DNA from: Lachnospiraceae bacterium
Lineage (GTDB): Bacteria; Bacillota; Clostridia; Lachnospirales; Lachnospiraceae
Direction of reading: 5' to 3'
Assembly (NCBI GenBank): GCA_021200995.1
Contig: JAJQFS010000082.1
Location: 1 to 47,341, forward strand
DNA length: 47,341 bases
Made by a program: the position numbers and the translations under genes. Below are positions 8,585-17,110 of this stretch, in pieces. The stretch's first letter is position 1; every line of letters begins with the position of its first letter. Under the pieces are notes generated by a model that was given only the letters and a program-made list of their open reading frames with translations, had not been told where the DNA came from and made no database searches.

Positions 8585-10414
8585 TTATGCCGCTTCGAAG
8601 AATTCCCCATACCACACCAGGAACATATATACCGTCCAGATCTTGCGGCTGTTGTCCTCTTTCCCGTTTTTGTGCCGGTCTAAAAGTCTCACCAGCTCAT
8701 CCGTCTGAAAATACTGCTCCGCGGCCGGAGAGAGGAACGCTTCCTTTACAATATTGTAATACTTGTCCTCTCTAAGCCACACGCGGGTCGGCACCGGGAA
8801 TCCCAGCTTTTTCTTCTCCGCCACCATGTCCGGCAGATACCTGTGTGCCGCCTGACGCATGGCATATTTCGTATTCTCTTTATTGACCTTGTAGCGGGTC
8901 GGGATATGTCTGGCCACGTCGAACACTTCCTTGTCCAGGAAGGGAACCCTGACCTCCAGGGAATGTGCCATGCTCATTTTGTCCGCCTTCAGCAGAATAT
9001 CGCCGATCAGCCAGAAATGAATGTCAATGTACTGCATCTTAGTCACATCGTCCTGGTCCTGTACCTTATCATAATAGGGTTTTGTCAGCTCCGTGAAGGG
9101 ATATCTGCCGGTCGGATGCTTCAAAATCCTCGCGCGCTCCTCCATGCTGTACTCAAAGGCGTTGCCGACAAAGCGCTCCTCCACAGGAGTTGCCGCGCGC
9201 TTTAAAAAGCTCTGCCCCTTAAAATGGAAGGGCACCGCGTTCGCCGCCCCTGCCAAAGCCTTCAAAAGCCAGTGCGGAAGATGCCGCACCCCGGCTAAAT
9301 CCATCGGCTCACGGTAAATATTGTATCCGCCGAAAAACTCGTCCGCGCCCTCGCCGGACATGGCGACCTTCACATGCTTCGCTGCCGTCTGGCTGACAAA
9401 ATAGAGCGCAATCGCGGACGGATCCGCCAGCGGCTCGTCCATCTGGTACTGAATCTTCGCGATAGAATCCCAATATTCGTCTGTGGTGATCAGCTTGCTG
9501 TAGTTGTCAATCTGAATCTTTTCCGACAGGCTCTTCGCGTAGTCGATCTCATTGTACTGCGCGTAATCAAAGCCCACGGTGAAGGTCTTGTCTCCGTGAA
9601 AACATGCCGCCACGTAAGACGAATCCACGCCGCTCGATAAAAAGGAACCAACCTCGACGTCGCTGATTTTATGGCTCTCGATGGAGTTCTGCATCACATC
9701 GTCAATGGCGTCGATCCACTCGTCTAAAGACTTGCTCTCATCCGCCTCAAACTTTGGCTCCCAGTAACGCCGGATGTCCATTTGACCGTCATGGAAGGTG
9801 AAGCAGTGCGCCGGCATCAGCTTGAAGATGCCTTTGAAAAAGGTCTCCGGCAGGACGGAATACTGGAAGGTGAGATAATTCTCCAGCGCTTCCTCGTTCA
9901 GCGTCCGTTGATAGGCCGGATACTCCAGAATACTCTTGATCTCGGAGCCATAGACCAGATTCCCGTCAAAAATGCCATAATAAAAAGGCTTGATGCCAAA
10001 GAAATCCCTGGCACCAAACAACGTCTTCGTATGACTGTCCCAGATGACAAACGCAAACATGCCGCGCAGCATGTTGAGCATATCCTGGCCATATTCCTCA
10101 TAGGCATGAATCAGGACTTCCGTGTCCGAGCGATTGCGGAAGATATGTCCCTTCGCCTCGAGATCCTTTCGCAGCTCCTGATGATTATAAATCTCCCCGT
10201 TAAAGGTGATGACGATGGAGTTGTCCTCATTGTACATGGGCTGGTCGCCATTGTCCAGGTCAATAATGCTCAGCCGGCGAAAGCCCATGGCGATGTCCTC
10301 ATCCACGTGCGAGCCCCCGCTGTCGGGCCCGCGGTGGATGATTCGATTCATCATATTTGTGAGTACTTGCTCCCTGTGCTGTAATTTCCCGGTGAAACCG
10401 CAGATACCACACAT
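8585..10414 (-). CDS. asnB: Asparagine synthetase (glutamine-hydrolysing)
   Basis: A 609-residue class II amidotransferase that makes asparagine from aspartate, ATP and glutamine. The protein begins MCGICGF, giving the catalytic N-terminal Cys after Met removal; the Ntn glutaminase domain spans about 1-190. The synthetase domain carries the ATP pyrophosphatase loop LSSGVDSS near 268 (Ser for the first Gly of SGGxDS) and a conserved GEGADEFFGGY segment near 360. A GGGAGG site lies 9 bp before the ATG. It is followed by eno after a hairpin and preceded closely by a small helical protein gene. Confidence 0.95.
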   Translation of the reverse strand: MCGICGFTGKLQHREQVLTNMMNRIIHRGPDSGGSHVDEDIAMGFRRLSIIDLDNGDQPMYNEDNSIVITFNGEIYNHQELRKDLEAKGHIFRNRSDTEVLIHAYEEYGQDMLNMLRGMFAFVIWDSHTKTLFGARDFFGIKPFYYGIFDGNLVYGSEIKSILEYPAYQRTLNEEALENYLTFQYSVLPETFFKGIFKLMPAHCFTFHDGQMDIRRYWEPKFEADESKSLDEWIDAIDDVMQNSIESHKISDVEVGSFLSSGVDSSYVAACFHGDKTFTVGFDYAQYNEIDYAKSLSEKIQIDNYSKLITTDEYWDSIAKIQYQMDEPLADPSAIALYFVSQTAAKHVKVAMSGEGADEFFGGYNIYREPMDLAGVRHLPHWLLKALAGAANAVPFHFKGQSFLKRAATPVEERFVGNAFEYSMEERARILKHPTGRYPFTELTKPYYDKVQDQDDVTKMQYIDIHFWLIGDILLKADKMSMAHSLEVRVPFLDKEVFDVARHIPTRYKVNKENTKYAMRQAAHRYLPDMVAEKKKLGFPVPTRVWLREDKYYNIVKEAFLSPAAEQYFQTDELVRLLDRHKNGKEDNSRKIWTVYMFLVWYGEFFEAA

Positions 10415-10436
10415 AAACGTGCCTCCCGATGGCCGA

Positions 10437-10922
10437 TTACTCGGCGTCGTCTTTTGCAGCCTCAGCCACAGCGTCAGCCGCTGCCTTCGCGGCGTCGCTT
10501 AACTCGTCCGCGGCCTGCTCCTCTTCCGTCTTTTGTTCCGCGTCCGCGGATGTCTCTTCAGAGGTTTCCTCTTCCTCCGTCTGCGCGTTGTCTACCGTGT
10601 CCGTGATATCCACATCGTCAGCGCTGCTGGCCTGAATCTCGGCAATTTCCTCATTAATCGCGGCGATCTCTTCGTTTTTCGCGTTGATCAGGGCGATAAA
10701 GCTGTCGTACACATCCTCCTGCACATCCTTGTGCGCCTCATAGTATGCCTTGCCAATCTCCGTATAAATATCCTTGATCTCCTTTTCCTTGGCGGAAACA
10801 GAAACCTTTAACTTGGCGATACTCGCGGTATCCTTAGCCTTGTGCGCCGCCTTGCCGGCCGCCACCGAGCCCTTGCCGAGCAGATCGCTGCTCACTACCT
10901 TCAGATCATCAAAAAATCCCAT
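10437..10922 (-). CDS. Small helical cytoplasmic protein with acidic tail
   Basis: About 161 residues. MGFFDDLK begins at 10922, where AGGAG is 7-8 bp upstream; the ATG at 10928 is too close to that site. The first 100 residues are Lys/Glu-rich helices with a segment (IYTEIGKAYYEAH) found in a widespread Clostridia family whose other members end in a zinc ribbon. This copy lacks the ribbon and ends in a Glu/Asp/Ala-rich tail. Function unknown. It lies between gpmI and asnB on the same strand with short gaps and may be cotranscribed with them. Confidence 0.8.
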   Translation of the reverse strand: MGFFDDLKVVSSDLLGKGSVAAGKAAHKAKDTASIAKLKVSVSAKEKEIKDIYTEIGKAYYEAHKDVQEDVYDSFIALINAKNEEIAAINEEIAEIQASSADDVDITDTVDNAQTEEEETSEETSADAEQKTEEEQAADELSDAAKAAADAVAEAAKDDAE

Positions 10923-10988
10923 TTTCATTCTCCTTTGCGTTTTATTATTCGTTTCAACAGTTCCCGTTTTCAATGTTTGTAACACATA

Positions 10989-12530
10989 TCACTTTTTGAT
11001 CAGCAGACTCTTGCCTGTCATTTCCTTCGGCTGCTCCTTGCCCATGATCTCAATCAGGGTTGGGATCAGATCCGCCAGACAGCCGCCATCCCTCAACGTA
11101 TAATTCTCATCGTAATTCACCAAAATGAACGGTACCTGGTTGGTCGTATGCGCGGTGAAGGGTTCGCCGGTCTCATAATCGATCATCTGCTCGCAGTTGC
11201 CGTGATCCGCGCAGATCAGCATGGTGCCGTCCACGCTCAACAGCGCGTCCACCGCTTTGCCCACACAGGTATCCACCGCCTGCACCGCCTGAATGGCCGC
11301 CTCGATCACGCCGGTGTGTCCTACCATGTCAGGGTTCGCGAAATTAATAATAATGACGTCATATTTTAAGGAAGTAATCGCTTCCGTCAGCTTGTCGCAG
11401 ACTTCGTAGGCGCTCATCTCCGGCTTCAGGTCATAGGTAGCTACCTTGGGGGAATTGACCAGGATTCTGGTCTCGCCCTCATTGGGCACCTCAACGCCGC
11501 CGTTAAAGAAGAAGGTGACGTGCGCGTATTTCTCCGTCTCGGCGATGCGTGCCTGGGTCATGCCCTGCGCCGCAAGCCACTCGCCAAAGGTGTTGGTGAC
11601 GGAAATCTTCTGGAAAGCCACCAGCTTGTTTGGAATAGTCGGATCATAGTCAGAGAAGCAGACATAGCAGAGCTCCATGCGCGGCCCTCTGTCAAAGTCC
11701 TTGAAATCGTCGTCACAGAACGCTCTGGTAATCTCACGGGCACGGTCCGGACGGAAGTTGAAAAATACGATGGAGTCGTGCTCTTTGATCAGGCCGACTG
11801 GCTCTCCGTTCTCAACAACAACGGTGGGACGGACGAACTCGTCATTCTCTCCCTTCTCGTAGGACTGCTTCACAGCGGTCACGGCATCCGGCGCCGTCAG
11901 GCCCTCGCCCTTTGTCAGGGCGTCATAGGCAAGCTTCACTCTGTCATAGTTATTATCGCGGTCCATGGCGTAGTAACGGCCGGATACAAACACGACCTTG
12001 CCGACGCCGATCTCTTCCGTATAATCCACGACCTCCTGCACATAGTCCGCGGCGGACTGAGGCGGCGTGTCTCTTCCGTCCAGGAAGCAGTGCACGTATA
12101 CCTTGGTGAGGCCCTCTTTCTTCGCCAGATCCAGCAGACCCTTTAAATGATTGATATGGCTGTGGACGCCGCCGTCGCTGACCAGACCGTAGCAGTGAAA
12201 GGCGCTGTCATATTTTTTACAATTGGCAATTGCTTCCAGCAGAGCCGGATTCTCAAAGAAGGTGCCGTCCTGAATTTCCTTGGTAATGCGGGTCAGCTCC
12301 TGATATACGATGCGGCCCGCGCCCATATTCAGGTGGCCCACCTCGGAATTGCCCATCTGGCCATCAGGAAGTCCCACCGCCATGCCGGAGGCGTTGCCTC
12401 TGACAAAGGGATATCTGGCCATCAGTCCGTCGATCACGGGGGTGTTGGCCATCGCCACAGCATTGGCTTCCGTTCTGTCGTTTAAGCCAAAGCCGTCCAA
12501 AATCATTAAAACAACCGGTTTTTTACTCAT
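10989..12530 (-). CDS. gpmI: 2,3-bisphosphoglycerate-independent phosphoglycerate mutase
   Basis: Interconverts 3- and 2-phosphoglycerate using two Mn ions and a phosphoserine. At 513 residues it has family length. Visible signatures are the N-terminal metal site MILDGFGLND, the phosphoserine loop GQMGNSEVGHLNMG near 57-70, the DGRDTPP segment near 152, RPDRAREI near 262, and the C-terminal metal site CADHGNCEQM near 440. The ribosome binding site is GGAGAACTGC before the ATG. Enolase lies 3 kb downstream on the same strand, so the two consecutive lower-glycolysis steps are linked here. Confidence 0.97.
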   Translation of the reverse strand: MSKKPVVLMILDGFGLNDRTEANAVAMANTPVIDGLMARYPFVRGNASGMAVGLPDGQMGNSEVGHLNMGAGRIVYQELTRITKEIQDGTFFENPALLEAIANCKKYDSAFHCYGLVSDGGVHSHINHLKGLLDLAKKEGLTKVYVHCFLDGRDTPPQSAADYVQEVVDYTEEIGVGKVVFVSGRYYAMDRDNNYDRVKLAYDALTKGEGLTAPDAVTAVKQSYEKGENDEFVRPTVVVENGEPVGLIKEHDSIVFFNFRPDRAREITRAFCDDDFKDFDRGPRMELCYVCFSDYDPTIPNKLVAFQKISVTNTFGEWLAAQGMTQARIAETEKYAHVTFFFNGGVEVPNEGETRILVNSPKVATYDLKPEMSAYEVCDKLTEAITSLKYDVIIINFANPDMVGHTGVIEAAIQAVQAVDTCVGKAVDALLSVDGTMLICADHGNCEQMIDYETGEPFTAHTTNQVPFILVNYDENYTLRDGGCLADLIPTLIEIMGKEQPKEMTGKSLLIKK

Positions 12531-12730
12531 CTGCAGTTCTCCTTCTTTTCTGTGTCATTCTTTATATATGAAAAAATATTTATATTCATCAGAAAGGTAT
12601 CGAAATCATCTTTCTTTCAGATTTACAACCGCGTTCATTATACTCTCTTTTAACCTGATATGCAAGAAATTACTCTTCTTCGCGGCATTTTGAGGTGTCA
12701 GGACTGTATCTTTTCCATACACGATTCTGT

Positions 12731-13387
12731 TCACTCCACCCAGTCGATCATCACTAAAAGTGTACCCTGCTTTACGGAAATTATGGCGGGCTTTCCGATA
12801 AATTCATTGCTGATCCCTAAGGGAAAATCATCCGTCAGCTCCGCGTTCGTCAGCTCATATTTCAGATTGCTCACGGTGACGCCCTGCGCCTCGTCGCCCA
12901 TGCAGAAAATATTGACATACCCTTCCAGGCTGTCCTTTAAGGTAATCTCCTCATCCTGCACCAGGAAGCTCATACCGTTTCCGTCGCAGAGAAAGCCCTC
13001 CGCGCCGCGGTTTTTCAAATATTTCAAAAGCTGGATATTGGCCAGCGTGTGCTCAAGTCTCCCGCCGCAGGCGCCGTACAGATAAAAGCGGCGGTATCCG
13101 AGCGCCAGCCCTTCCCGCACCGCGGCGACCATGTCGGTGTCGTCCTTTTCAACCGGCAGCCGCTTAATCTTCTTAGGCGCGGTTCGCTCCAGCTCCTCCA
13201 CCGCCTGTTTAAAATTCTCATCCAGCGAATCAAAGTCGCCGATCACGAGATTGGGTTCAATGCCCAGTATCCCACAGTACATCAGACCGCCGTCCGCCGC
13301 GATCACATAATCTGTTTCTTCCTTATAAGGTATGCTTCCCACCGTCAGGTCTCCCGCGCCGATGATGAAGCAGGAACCGTCCCGCAT
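12731..13387 (-). CDS. thiN: Thiamine pyrophosphokinase
   Basis: Transfers pyrophosphate from ATP to thiamine to make thiamine diphosphate. The 218-residue protein starts at MRDGSCFIIG (13387), where GGGAG lies 8 bp upstream; longer in-frame starts lack a binding site. The nucleotide-binding half has IAADGGLMYCGILGI and LVIGDFDSLDE, typical of the family, then DDTDMVAAV and a GACGGRLEHTLANI segment for substrate binding. The C-terminal beta-sandwich domain follows. It stands apart from other thiamine genes in the window. Confidence 0.92.
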   Translation of the reverse strand: MRDGSCFIIGAGDLTVGSIPYKEETDYVIAADGGLMYCGILGIEPNLVIGDFDSLDENFKQAVEELERTAPKKIKRLPVEKDDTDMVAAVREGLALGYRRFYLYGACGGRLEHTLANIQLLKYLKNRGAEGFLCDGNGMSFLVQDEEITLKDSLEGYVNIFCMGDEAQGVTVSNLKYELTNAELTDDFPLGISNEFIGKPAIISVKQGTLLVMIDWVE

Positions 13388-13494
13388 ACACGTTTCTCCC
13401 TTGTTCATTTTTATTTTATATATTTGAAAAAATAATACTACAAAGGGAAGATGCTTGCAAGATGATTTTATGGCGCTTGAAAGTCTGCTACAAA

Positions 13495-13556
13495 AAATCC
13501 AGACTTTTTGCACAATGCCTTATTTTATAAGCATATACACATAAAAGTCTGGATTT
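13495..13556 (-). terminator. Long hairpin downstream of the hepT remnant
   Basis: A perfect 14-bp inverted repeat, AAATCCAGACTTTT (13495-13508) with AAAAGTCTGGATTT (13543-13556), encloses 34 nt that themselves fold as CTTAT-TTT-ATAAG. On minus the stem ends in a T6 run, so it can terminate transcription from the hepT side. A smaller palindrome, GTGCC-TGC-GGCAC, lies at 13580-13592. The remaining sequence back to the thiN start (13388-13494) shows nothing further. Confidence 0.65.
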
Positions 13557-13596
13557 CTTTAAAGCCAGAATTTGGGGATGTGCCTGCGGCACACCA

Positions 13597-14148
13597 TTAT
13601 TCAGGTACACTTCCAAGTATTTCATTACACGAATCCCTTAATGCAGGAATATCATTAACCAGTGTATTCCATACAGCCTGCAGATCTATAGAACCGTATG
13701 CGTGAACATAGAAATTTCTGGTATCTTTTATTTGTGAACTTTGCATGAAAGTTACACTAAATTTAGAAAATCCAATATTTATGCGGATATAAGATGATCC
13801 TGACAGAGCTATTTTAGTGTAATAGTTACACTAAAACGACTTTTTTTAAGGTTCAATTTTACCCTTTATTTTTGGGTTTTTTCACCATTTCAATGAATTT
13901 TAGTGTAACTTATTTGCAGAGTTCACATTTATTACTCTCCATGGAATACTTTTATAATATGATTTCACCTCATCAGATAAAATACCAGCCAGTTCTCCAA
14001 TTTGCACTACGCACATACAACAGGCATCCTGAAACATAAGATTTTCCCTGAATAGATTGTAATCATAGCCATTATCTGACATATATGAGGAAATCCTCTC
14101 ACAATATTTGACAATTTTCTGTATAATAATAAGATCACGCTGCTCCAT
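13597..14148 (-). pseudogene. hepT: HepT-like (DUF86, HEPN) toxin gene split by a 195-bp insertion
   Basis: The N-terminal part (MEQRDLIIIQKIVKYCERI to IPWRVI) reads from 14148 to about 13934. The C-terminal part resumes beyond the insertion in a different frame as RNFYVHAYGSIDLQ and ends at the TAA at 13597-13599. Removing the 195-bp element and one copy of its 6-bp target duplication restores IPWRVIKDTRNFYVHAYG, a normal HepT core with the catalytic RX4H motif (R-NFYV-H). As it stands the motif is separated from the start, so the toxin is inactivated. The gene overlaps the upstream mntA by 14 bp, as in type VII MntA/HepT modules, where MntA AMPylates HepT. Confidence 0.88.
13733..13927. mobile_element. 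195-bp MITE inserted in hepT
   Basis: The ends are imperfect inverted repeats of about 32 bp: both begin TGTGAACT, then TTGCATGAAAGTTACACTAA on the left and CTGCAAATAAGTTACACTAA on the right (read inward). The element is flanked by a perfect 6-bp duplication, TTTATT at 13727-13732 and 13928-13933. The centre carries a palindrome, TTTTAGTGTAA (13812-13822) and TTACACTAAAA (13826-13836), so the motif GTTACACTAAA occurs four times in alternating orientation. There is no coding capacity. Its mobilising transposase is not in the window. Confidence 0.88.
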
Positions 14149-14434
14149 AAAGCAAAATCCTCTCTCTTTGTATATTTTCAAGAAAAACTGCATCTGACGA
14201 TTCCGTTGTTACAAGGTCAACAGAAAGGGACAGCGCATCTTCAACAGCTAACCGAAAACTGCACAGCTGAAACAGTGAGCTTATTTTTCCTTTTTCAATC
14301 AGCAAATCAACATCACTTTCACTTCTTGCCAGTCCTTTCGCATAGGAGCCAAAAAGTGAAACACTTTTAATGCCGTGCTCCTCCGCAATGGGTGTAATTA
14401 CTTCCTTTAATTGTGCAATTGTGTAAGTTCCCAT
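14135..14434 (-). CDS. mntA: MntA-like minimal nucleotidyltransferase antitoxin
   Basis: A 99-residue MNT-domain protein. It carries the nucleotidyltransferase signature GSYAKG followed by DVDLLIE (GSx10DxD) at about 29-45, with a short alpha/beta fold typical of the family. MntA antitoxins poly-AMPylate HEPN toxins such as HepT. It is directly upstream of and overlaps hepT. Because hepT is disrupted, this antitoxin is now an orphan. Confidence 0.9.
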   Translation of the reverse strand: MGTYTIAQLKEVITPIAEEHGIKSVSLFGSYAKGLARSESDVDLLIEKGKISSLFQLCSFRLAVEDALSLSVDLVTTESSDAVFLENIQRERILLYGAA

Positions 14435-14641
14435 AGCAATCTTGTCTCACCTTCAAATTATTTCACTGTTACATTTAGAAATATATCATATTGTAAGTTT
14501 GGCCGCAACACAATTCTTCTGATTTCTGGTTGCGCTGACCAAGGATACCGGCCACATCATTTTAGTCGGGGCCTATGCGCCGCGTGGGAGCAGGGAGCAC
14601 GAATGCAAGAGGCTTCATTCCTTCTTTCCACTCACCCCGGC

Positions 14642-15025
14642 TTATGGCTTGCTCTCAATATGATGTTTCCCTATTAATCCCCATATAATCGCAATTAATC
14701 CAAGAGTGAGGACAATTATTTCTCCGATCCAAAAGAATTGATTAATAATATTCAGAATAAAGGAAATAATAATGGTACACACAAAATAAATTAAGGAAAT
14801 TAACGCAAGTGCTAAATTCTGCATAATATTTTGTCTGTTATCTAATACACATAATTCAATAGCGGCAAACATAACCGTATAAGCGAACACGATAAATACA
14901 ATCGTTGCTATAATTCTTTCAGAAAAGACATCCATGAGTTGCAGAGCGCAACCAATTCCAACAAGAAGAACAATTATATATGCAATTGCGATATAAAAGC
15001 CAGTTAATTTTTTGTTTTCTTTCAT
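14642..15025 (-). CDS. Small four-helix membrane protein, unknown function
   Basis: A 127-residue protein with four predicted membrane helices (about 10-28, 37-58, 68-92 and 98-118) and a short basic N-terminus. No known domain was recognised. It is AT-rich like the TIR gene, is preceded by a zinc-ribbon gene remnant, and lies between that and the MntA/HepT pair on the same strand. It is probably the membrane component of an accessory cassette. The 207 bp between it and mntA show no gene. Confidence 0.7.
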   Translation of the reverse strand: MKENKKLTGFYIAIAYIIVLLVGIGCALQLMDVFSERIIATIVFIVFAYTVMFAAIELCVLDNRQNIMQNLALALISLIYFVCTIIISFILNIINQFFWIGEIIVLTLGLIAIIWGLIGKHHIESKP

Positions 15026-15044
15026 TTCGCTTCACTTCCTCTGC

Positions 15045-15223
15045 CTATGTTTGGGGTTGCCCGCAATTAGGGCAATACTTAGCGCCATCTGGCAACTCTT
15101 CTCCACAATTAATGCAAATAACAGGAAGCTTCCTATTCTGTCAAGCCCTAAATCACTGATTTTTAAGGCTTTTTTGTTGATATATACCTCTATAAAACAG
15201 GGCCGATGGTGATGAACAGTCAT
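15045..15223 (-). pseudogene. Zinc-ribbon protein gene with a frameshift
   Basis: One frame starts at ATG 15223 (MTVHHHRPCFIEVYINKK, about 32 residues as far as GLDRIG). Another frame then encodes CINCGEELPDGAKYCPNCG, a clear zinc ribbon with two CxxC pairs, and ends at TAG 15045-15047. No start codon precedes the ribbon in its own frame, so joining the two needs a frame change near 15128-15135. It begins next to the IS110 boundary. Before that insertion it would have followed the TIR gene directly. Confidence 0.55.
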
Positions 15224-15231
15224 CGTATCTT

Positions 15232-15673
15232 GTACTGAATAGCCGCTTCAGCGTAAGCCTAATAAAGCATCCCATTGTTTCTGCTTTTTAAGGGCCATAC
15301 TATCTCTGTTCCGCTATGATGGTGAACCTTCCGTGTCTACGGGGATCATGTCCCAACTTCCTTCGTCCCACCTGTTCATACACCGAGTGCCGGCTAAGCT
15401 ATTTTACAGGGTCATGCCCTACGGAGAAAACTTCTGCCAGCTACAGCTCCTGTTTTTGATTATTACTGGCCATACCGAGACTGACAGGGCCGGTTTCCCG
15501 GTGGACGCATCCCTGACATTCCTTCCTCCTGGCCTTGTGGCTGATGAGTTCCTGTTTCGTCCCATCATTTTCCGGCTCCTTCCAGAGCCTTGCCCGTCAC
15601 CTGCTTCCCATTTGCAGATCCCCGGCAAGACTCTGGCCTTACTTTTTTTCTCCTGCTGGCTCTACATCATTTC
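15232..15673 (-). ncRNA. Candidate bridge-RNA region of the IS110 element
   Basis: About 440 bp after the transposase stop contain no plausible gene on either strand. IS110-family elements encode a structured bridge RNA in a non-coding end; in the IS1111 subgroup it lies after the transposase. The long 3' and short 5' non-coding ends here fit that subgroup layout. Local pairings such as GGTTTCCCGGTGG are visible, but I could not identify the target- and donor-binding loops by eye. Confidence 0.35.
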
Positions 15674-17110
15674 CTATGCTGCCGTTGCCTGCTCTGTTTG
15701 CCTCCTGATATCCCTCAGCATCCTTTCCGGGTCATACCTCTCACCCGTCCTCAGCATCGCGAAAATAATCCGCAGAATCTTACACGCTATGACGATCAGT
15801 GACTGCATTTTCTTCAGCGGATTCTCTGCCCTGGTCGTATAATACTGGTGCAGTTCCTTAAATTCCGCCGAGTGTGCCACCGCCGATTTCGCCGCCTGAA
15901 ACAACCAGTATCTGAGCCTCTTGCGTCCCCTGTAACTGATCCGCGTCTCCCCTTTGTGCTTCCCGGAGCTGCATGCTACCAGCCCTAAACCGCTCAGCTT
16001 CTGGATCTCTTTTGCGTCGTCAAACCTGCTGATGTCACCCATTTCTGCTAAAACCCCAGACAGAATATTTCCTCCAATCCCGCTGATTTCCTCTATGTTC
16101 TCAGCATGTGGAATTTCCAGGCATTTGATGTGAAGTTCCTGCTCTACTTCCGCCAGTTTCTCATCCAGCTCTACTATCTTTTTCGCACGCCACTTTACAG
16201 CTTCCCTTCTGGCATCCATCCCTTCCTTCGGCCCTACGCTTCTTTCAGCATATTTGACTATGTCACTCGCCCTGCTGTATCCGCGCCCTCTTAGCCTCGC
16301 TTCCCGCCAGATGTTTTTCAGGCCTTCCTCTCCCAGTGCAGCGATATCCTCCGGAAACGGTGCCTTCTTCAGAACTTCCAGACAAAACGCTCCTTCTACT
16401 TTCCCGAATGCGTCCTTATACTCAGGGAAATGAATTTTCATATCCCTGTGCAGCCGGTTAATTTCCCTGATCCGGTCCTCTGCCAACTGGTCCCGGAACA
16501 TCGACAGTCCCCTCATCTGGGCGTATACTCCCTCCGGGAGATATGGCATCCCGTAGTTACCGTCCTTCACCAGGTTTGCTATCAGCTTCGGATCCTTGCG
16601 GTCATCCTTTAACTGGCTGTTATCCTCCAGCTCCTTTGTCTGCTTCACCGCGTACGGATTGACCTGTACCACGCTGACCCCATGGGCGACCATCCATGAT
16701 GCCAGGCAGAACCAGTAGTGGCCGGTAGGTTCCACACCCATTACAATCTGTGTCTTTCCGCTCTTTGCCGCCTGTTCTAGCATCCAGGCCAATGCGTTCT
16801 GGAAGCCTTCAGCGTCATTTACAAACCCAAATGGCTTCTTACTTACCTCAATTCCCCGGAAATCGACCGCCCGGATATAGTGCGTCTCACTTCCTATATC
16901 ACAGCCAACGATCAGCATCTCCTCTGTTATGAAGGTGAGTTTATCGTTTTTAGCAAATTTCCTGTTGCACTCGAGATCCCGCCATGTGCAGGGTTTCAGA
17001 TTTTTTAAAATGTCATCCGCTTTTCTCTTTAATTCCTCCTGCTCAAAAATATTTGTAGGAGCGCTGACTTTTACTTGATTTTTTCTTCTGTTTGCATTAG
17101 CATTCATCAT
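15674..17110 (-). CDS. IS110-family transposase (DEDD/RuvC-like)
   Basis: A 478-residue recombinase. The N-terminal RuvC-like domain has the first acidic residue in GCDIGSETH near 70, then VMGVEPTGHYWF, and DDRKDPKLIANL near 165-176. After a coiled-coil middle, the C-terminal Tnp_IS116/IS110 domain has a helix-hairpin-helix ISGIGGNILSGVLAEMGD and LSGLGLVACSSGKHKG, which carries the catalytic serine. The coding region is intact, so the element may be active. A stem just upstream overlaps its ribosome binding site region. Confidence 0.93.
   Translation of the reverse strand: MMNANANRRKNQVKVSAPTNIFEQEELKRKADDILKNLKPCTWRDLECNRKFAKNDKLTFITEEMLIVGCDIGSETHYIRAVDFRGIEVSKKPFGFVNDAEGFQNALAWMLEQAAKSGKTQIVMGVEPTGHYWFCLASWMVAHGVSVVQVNPYAVKQTKELEDNSQLKDDRKDPKLIANLVKDGNYGMPYLPEGVYAQMRGLSMFRDQLAEDRIREINRLHRDMKIHFPEYKDAFGKVEGAFCLEVLKKAPFPEDIAALGEEGLKNIWREARLRGRGYSRASDIVKYAERSVGPKEGMDARREAVKWRAKKIVELDEKLAEVEQELHIKCLEIPHAENIEEISGIGGNILSGVLAEMGDISRFDDAKEIQKLSGLGLVACSSGKHKGETRISYRGRKRLRYWLFQAAKSAVAHSAEFKELHQYYTTRAENPLKKMQSLIVIACKILRIIFAMLRTGERYDPERMLRDIRRQTEQATAA

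Noticed and set aside
10923-10985. Longer N-terminus of the small helical protein
   Set aside because: The AGGAG site and the family start MGFFDDLK place the start at 10922; the extension would be in the leader.
13812-13836. Palindromic repeats as a CRISPR array or XRE operators
   Set aside because: The four motif copies alternate in orientation and lie within one element bounded by inverted repeats and a target duplication, so a MITE explains them better.
14435-14641. A small RNA or gene between mntA and the membrane protein
   Set aside because: No promoter, terminator or ORF could be supported by eye.
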